Source of the DNA: Micromonospora phaseoli
GTDB taxonomy: Bacteria > Actinomycetota > Actinomycetes > Mycobacteriales > Micromonosporaceae
DNA length: 64,000 nucleotides
Direction of reading: 5' to 3'
Assembly: GCF_900109115.1 (NCBI RefSeq)
Contig: NZ_FNYV01000008.1
Span: 186,001-250,000 of the forward strand
The notes beneath the pieces were generated by a model. That model saw only the letters and a list, made by a program, of their open reading frames with translations. It was not told the DNA's origin and did no database searches. Shown here in pieces: positions 62,277 to 64,000 of this stretch. The translations under genes were made by a program, and so were the position numbers. Each line of letters begins with the position of its first letter. The first letter of the stretch is position 1.

Positions 62277-63164
62277 TCACCGGGAACCGCGGCGCAGATC
62301 GGCCACCTCGTCTGACGGCGTGAAGCCGGCCGAGGCGTAGGTAGCTACGGCGCCGACGTTGGAACTCTCCACGCACACACTCGCGCTGGACGAACCCATG
62401 TCGCGAAGGGCCGCAGCGGCGGCAAGCGTGATCGCCGTGCCGTAACCATGGCCTCGGTGACCGCGGTGGACGCCCATCGGTTCCAGCAGTCCTGGCCGCC
62501 CCGGGCCGGCTGACCACACAGCCGCGACTGCCACGGCTTCGTCGTTCTGATCGAATGCGGCGAGGCAGCGTGCATCAGCGTAGAACGGGCCACCGGCCAT
62601 GGCGAGCCAACGCCCGACCGTGCGGCGCCGGTCGGCATCGCTGAAGGGCGAGCCGCGGAACGCGGACCAGTGGACGCCGACCCACACCTCGGCGCGATCG
62701 GGCTCGATCGTCTCGATGCGCAGACCGCAGTCCTTCACCGGGTCCGAGAGACCGCGGTGGAACGATGTCCACGGCTCAGCCCGCTCCCAACCCCGCTCCA
62801 GCAGCAACTGGGTGAGACGCTCCGCACCTCGGGCTTCGACGGTCGCACCGTCGGGATCCAGGACCCGCCCTGGGGCGTCCAGATCAGCGGCGAGCCGGCG
62901 GGCCAGTGCCTCGTCATCACGCCAGTCGGGAGCGACGGCCATGCGCACCAGTTCGGGGCCGTCCAGCAGCCCGATCGCGAGAACCTCCCCGTCGCGCAAC
63001 CACATCCGGATGGCAGCCGCCGTAGCCTCGGCACCACGTAACGAGTGCCAGCCGAGATCGCCGGAGTGCAGATGCAGCGGTCCCCCGTCGTACTGCCACC
63101 GCTTGAGCGCGTCCACCGCTGGTGACAGCTCGTCAACGCTCGGGGTGCTCAGAATGATGCCCAT
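62277..63164 (-). CDS. GNAT family N-acetyltransferase (two-domain)
   Basis: 295 residues. The N-terminal half (LHLHSGDLGWHSLRGAEATAAAIRMW) is a degenerate GNAT; the C-terminal half has AVAVAAVWSAGPGRPGLLEPM, VHRGHRGHGYGTAITLAAAA (acetyl-CoA loop) and VCVESSNVGAVATYASAGFTP. The pairing resembles MshD-like and other tandem GNATs, but mycothiol synthase itself is not indicated. Substrate unknown. Confidence 0.85.
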   Translation of the reverse strand: MGIILSTPSVDELSPAVDALKRWQYDGGPLHLHSGDLGWHSLRGAEATAAAIRMWLRDGEVLAIGLLDGPELVRMAVAPDWRDDEALARRLAADLDAPGRVLDPDGATVEARGAERLTQLLLERGWERAEPWTSFHRGLSDPVKDCGLRIETIEPDRAEVWVGVHWSAFRGSPFSDADRRRTVGRWLAMAGGPFYADARCLAAFDQNDEAVAVAAVWSAGPGRPGLLEPMGVHRGHRGHGYGTAITLAAAAALRDMGSSSASVCVESSNVGAVATYASAGFTPSDEVADLRRGSR

Positions 63165-63224
63165 GGTGCACCCAAACCCACAGAGCGGCCTGGCACCATC
63201 GATTTTCGAAGCAGCCGGCGCTCG

Positions 63225-63521
63225 TCACGGTTCGCCGAATGTCTGTATCCGGGTCGTCACCAGGCCGTCGGAAGCCGATCCGGAACGACGAAGGACAACC
63301 ACTGGTGACGAGGTTGAGGCGGCCTGTGTTGTGGGATCGTCGGGCTCGGGCTTGATGCCGGCGCCGCCACTGTGGCTGCTCAGCCCAGCCGTGAATGCCT
63401 CGGCATCGACCGGGCGGCCGTCGACGAAGGCGTTTGTCTCGACAGTGCCACTTAGCTCTCGGACCGAGACCGGCGCGGTAATGGCGATGCGATGAAACCC
63501 GCTGCTGCCGGAGACTCGCAC
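63225..63521 (-). CDS. Small hypothetical protein
   Basis: 98 residues from the 63521 end. The first 55 residues (HRIAITAPVSVRELSGTVET, DGRPVDAEAFTAG) look protein-like and balanced; the Ser/Thr-rich rest (DDPTTQAASTSSPVVVLRR) is low-complexity. I do not recognise a family. Opposite strand to and 2 bp from the NADAR gene start at 63524, so the two starts are divergent. Confidence 0.45.
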   Translation of the reverse strand: MRVSGSSGFHRIAITAPVSVRELSGTVETNAFVDGRPVDAEAFTAGLSSHSGGAGIKPEPDDPTTQAASTSSPVVVLRRSGSASDGLVTTRIQTFGEP

Positions 63522-63523
63522 GC

Positions 63524-64000
63524 ATGGTCACGTCAGTAAACAGCGTGGACGGCCTGACCGGCGCAGTGCGTGCGGGTACCCGGGTGAAGTTTTTGTTCTT
63601 CTGGGGTCACCAGCCGCAGCGCGACGGCAGCATCGGGCCCGGATGCCTCAGCCAGTGGTGGCCGGCACCGTTCACCATCGACGGGCAGCGCTTCGCCACG
63701 GCCGAGCACTACATGATGTGGCGCAAGGCCACCCTCTTCGACGACCACGCCACGGCCGCCCGGATCCTGACGGCGTCGCACCCGCATGCAGCGAAAACGC
63801 TGGGCCGGCAGGTCGCCGGCTTCGACCAGCAGGTGTGGGAGCAGCACCGCTACGACATCGTGGTGGCCGGCAGCGTGGCGAAGTTCGGCCAGCATCCTGC
63901 GCTGCACACCTACCTGCTCGGTACCGGCGAGCGGGTGCTCGTAGAGGCCAGCCCTCTGGACCGAGTCTGGGGCATCGGTCTGGCCGCCGACCACCCGCAC
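63524..64000 (+). CDS. NADAR domain protein (YbiA-like), cut by window edge
   Basis: An open frame from ATG 63524 to the window end (159 codons visible; GTG 63584 is an alternative start). The NADAR motifs are clear: VKFLFFWGHQPQRDG, LSQWWPAPFTIDGQRFATAEHYMMWRKA and VWEQHRYDIVVAGSVAKFGQ. It would end shortly after ASPLDRVWGIGLAADH, the usual C-terminal region. NADAR proteins (YbiA, RibX-type) hydrolyse the N-glycosidic bond of early riboflavin intermediates or remove ADP-ribose from DNA guanines. In actinomycetes they often occur singly. Confidence 0.85.
   Translation, partial: MVTSVNSVDGLTGAVRAGTRVKFLFFWGHQPQRDGSIGPGCLSQWWPAPFTIDGQRFATAEHYMMWRKATLFDDHATAARILTASHPHAAKTLGRQVAGFDQQVWEQHRYDIVVAGSVAKFGQHPALHTYLLGTGERVLVEASPLDRVWGIGLAADHPH

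Overview
The window is GC-rich actinobacterial chromosome. Codons are strongly GC-biased at the third position, GTG starts and 4-bp ATGA/GTGA gene overlaps are frequent, and many genes start 6-7 nt after a TANNNT hexamer, the pattern of leaderless transcripts. The gene families (F420-type nitroreductases, DUF6817, DUF2786, questin oxidase, STAS antagonist, Mo-oxidoreductase/glycosyltransferase cluster) suggest Micromonospora or a close relative; this is inferred from gene content, not from a marker gene. I saw no rRNA, tRNA or CRISPR array.

Region 1-3695 (minus strand) is a compact natural-product-type operon: radical SAM/SPASM enzyme, acyl carrier protein, ATP-grasp ligase and a glycosyltransferase cut by the window edge. 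It is the best candidate here for an undescribed pathway. Region 4100-7561 holds a STAS protein, a YdeI-family protein, a decayed SDR gene and a DUF2786 protein. Region 7600-13530 is an anaerobic module: adhE faces pflB-pflA, with a DosR-like box upstream of adhE and a long palindrome upstream of pflB.

Region 13.6-26 kb is a mosaic of single genes (DUF4139, GNATs, questin oxidase, VOC, AraC, ABM, esterase, secreted ricin-lectin/GH128 glucanase) with scars: a truncated DUF664 gene, a tyrosine-recombinase remnant and an 85-bp duplicated gene leader. Region 26-35 kb carries mtnP and then a divergent, tightly coupled cluster of unknown product. Leftward are an epimerase and a polytopic membrane protein. 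Rightward are a GT2, a DUF2064 transferase, a methyltransferase, a membrane Mo-oxidoreductase and a small membrane protein, followed by an OmpR-type two-component system. The families suggest synthesis and modification of an envelope-associated glycan or glycolipid.

Region 35-50 kb contains a secreted serine hydrolase, an AlkZ-like winged-helix protein, a MOSC protein, hydrolases, AraC and CPBP proteins, a NarL-type two-component system beside an SGNH hydrolase with an internal deletion and the stump of an ABC ATPase, a PHA-depolymerase-like esterase, and a MarR/aldo-keto reductase pair sharing a large operator palindrome. Region 50-64 kb has a LamG secreted protein, a luciferase-like oxidoreductase, an SDR/LysR divergent pair, a TOPRIM primase-like protein suggesting a mobile-element relic, a thioredoxin/CcdA redox operon, F420-type reductases, GNATs and a NADAR-domain gene running off the right edge. 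Pseudogenes and gene fragments are unusually common for one window.
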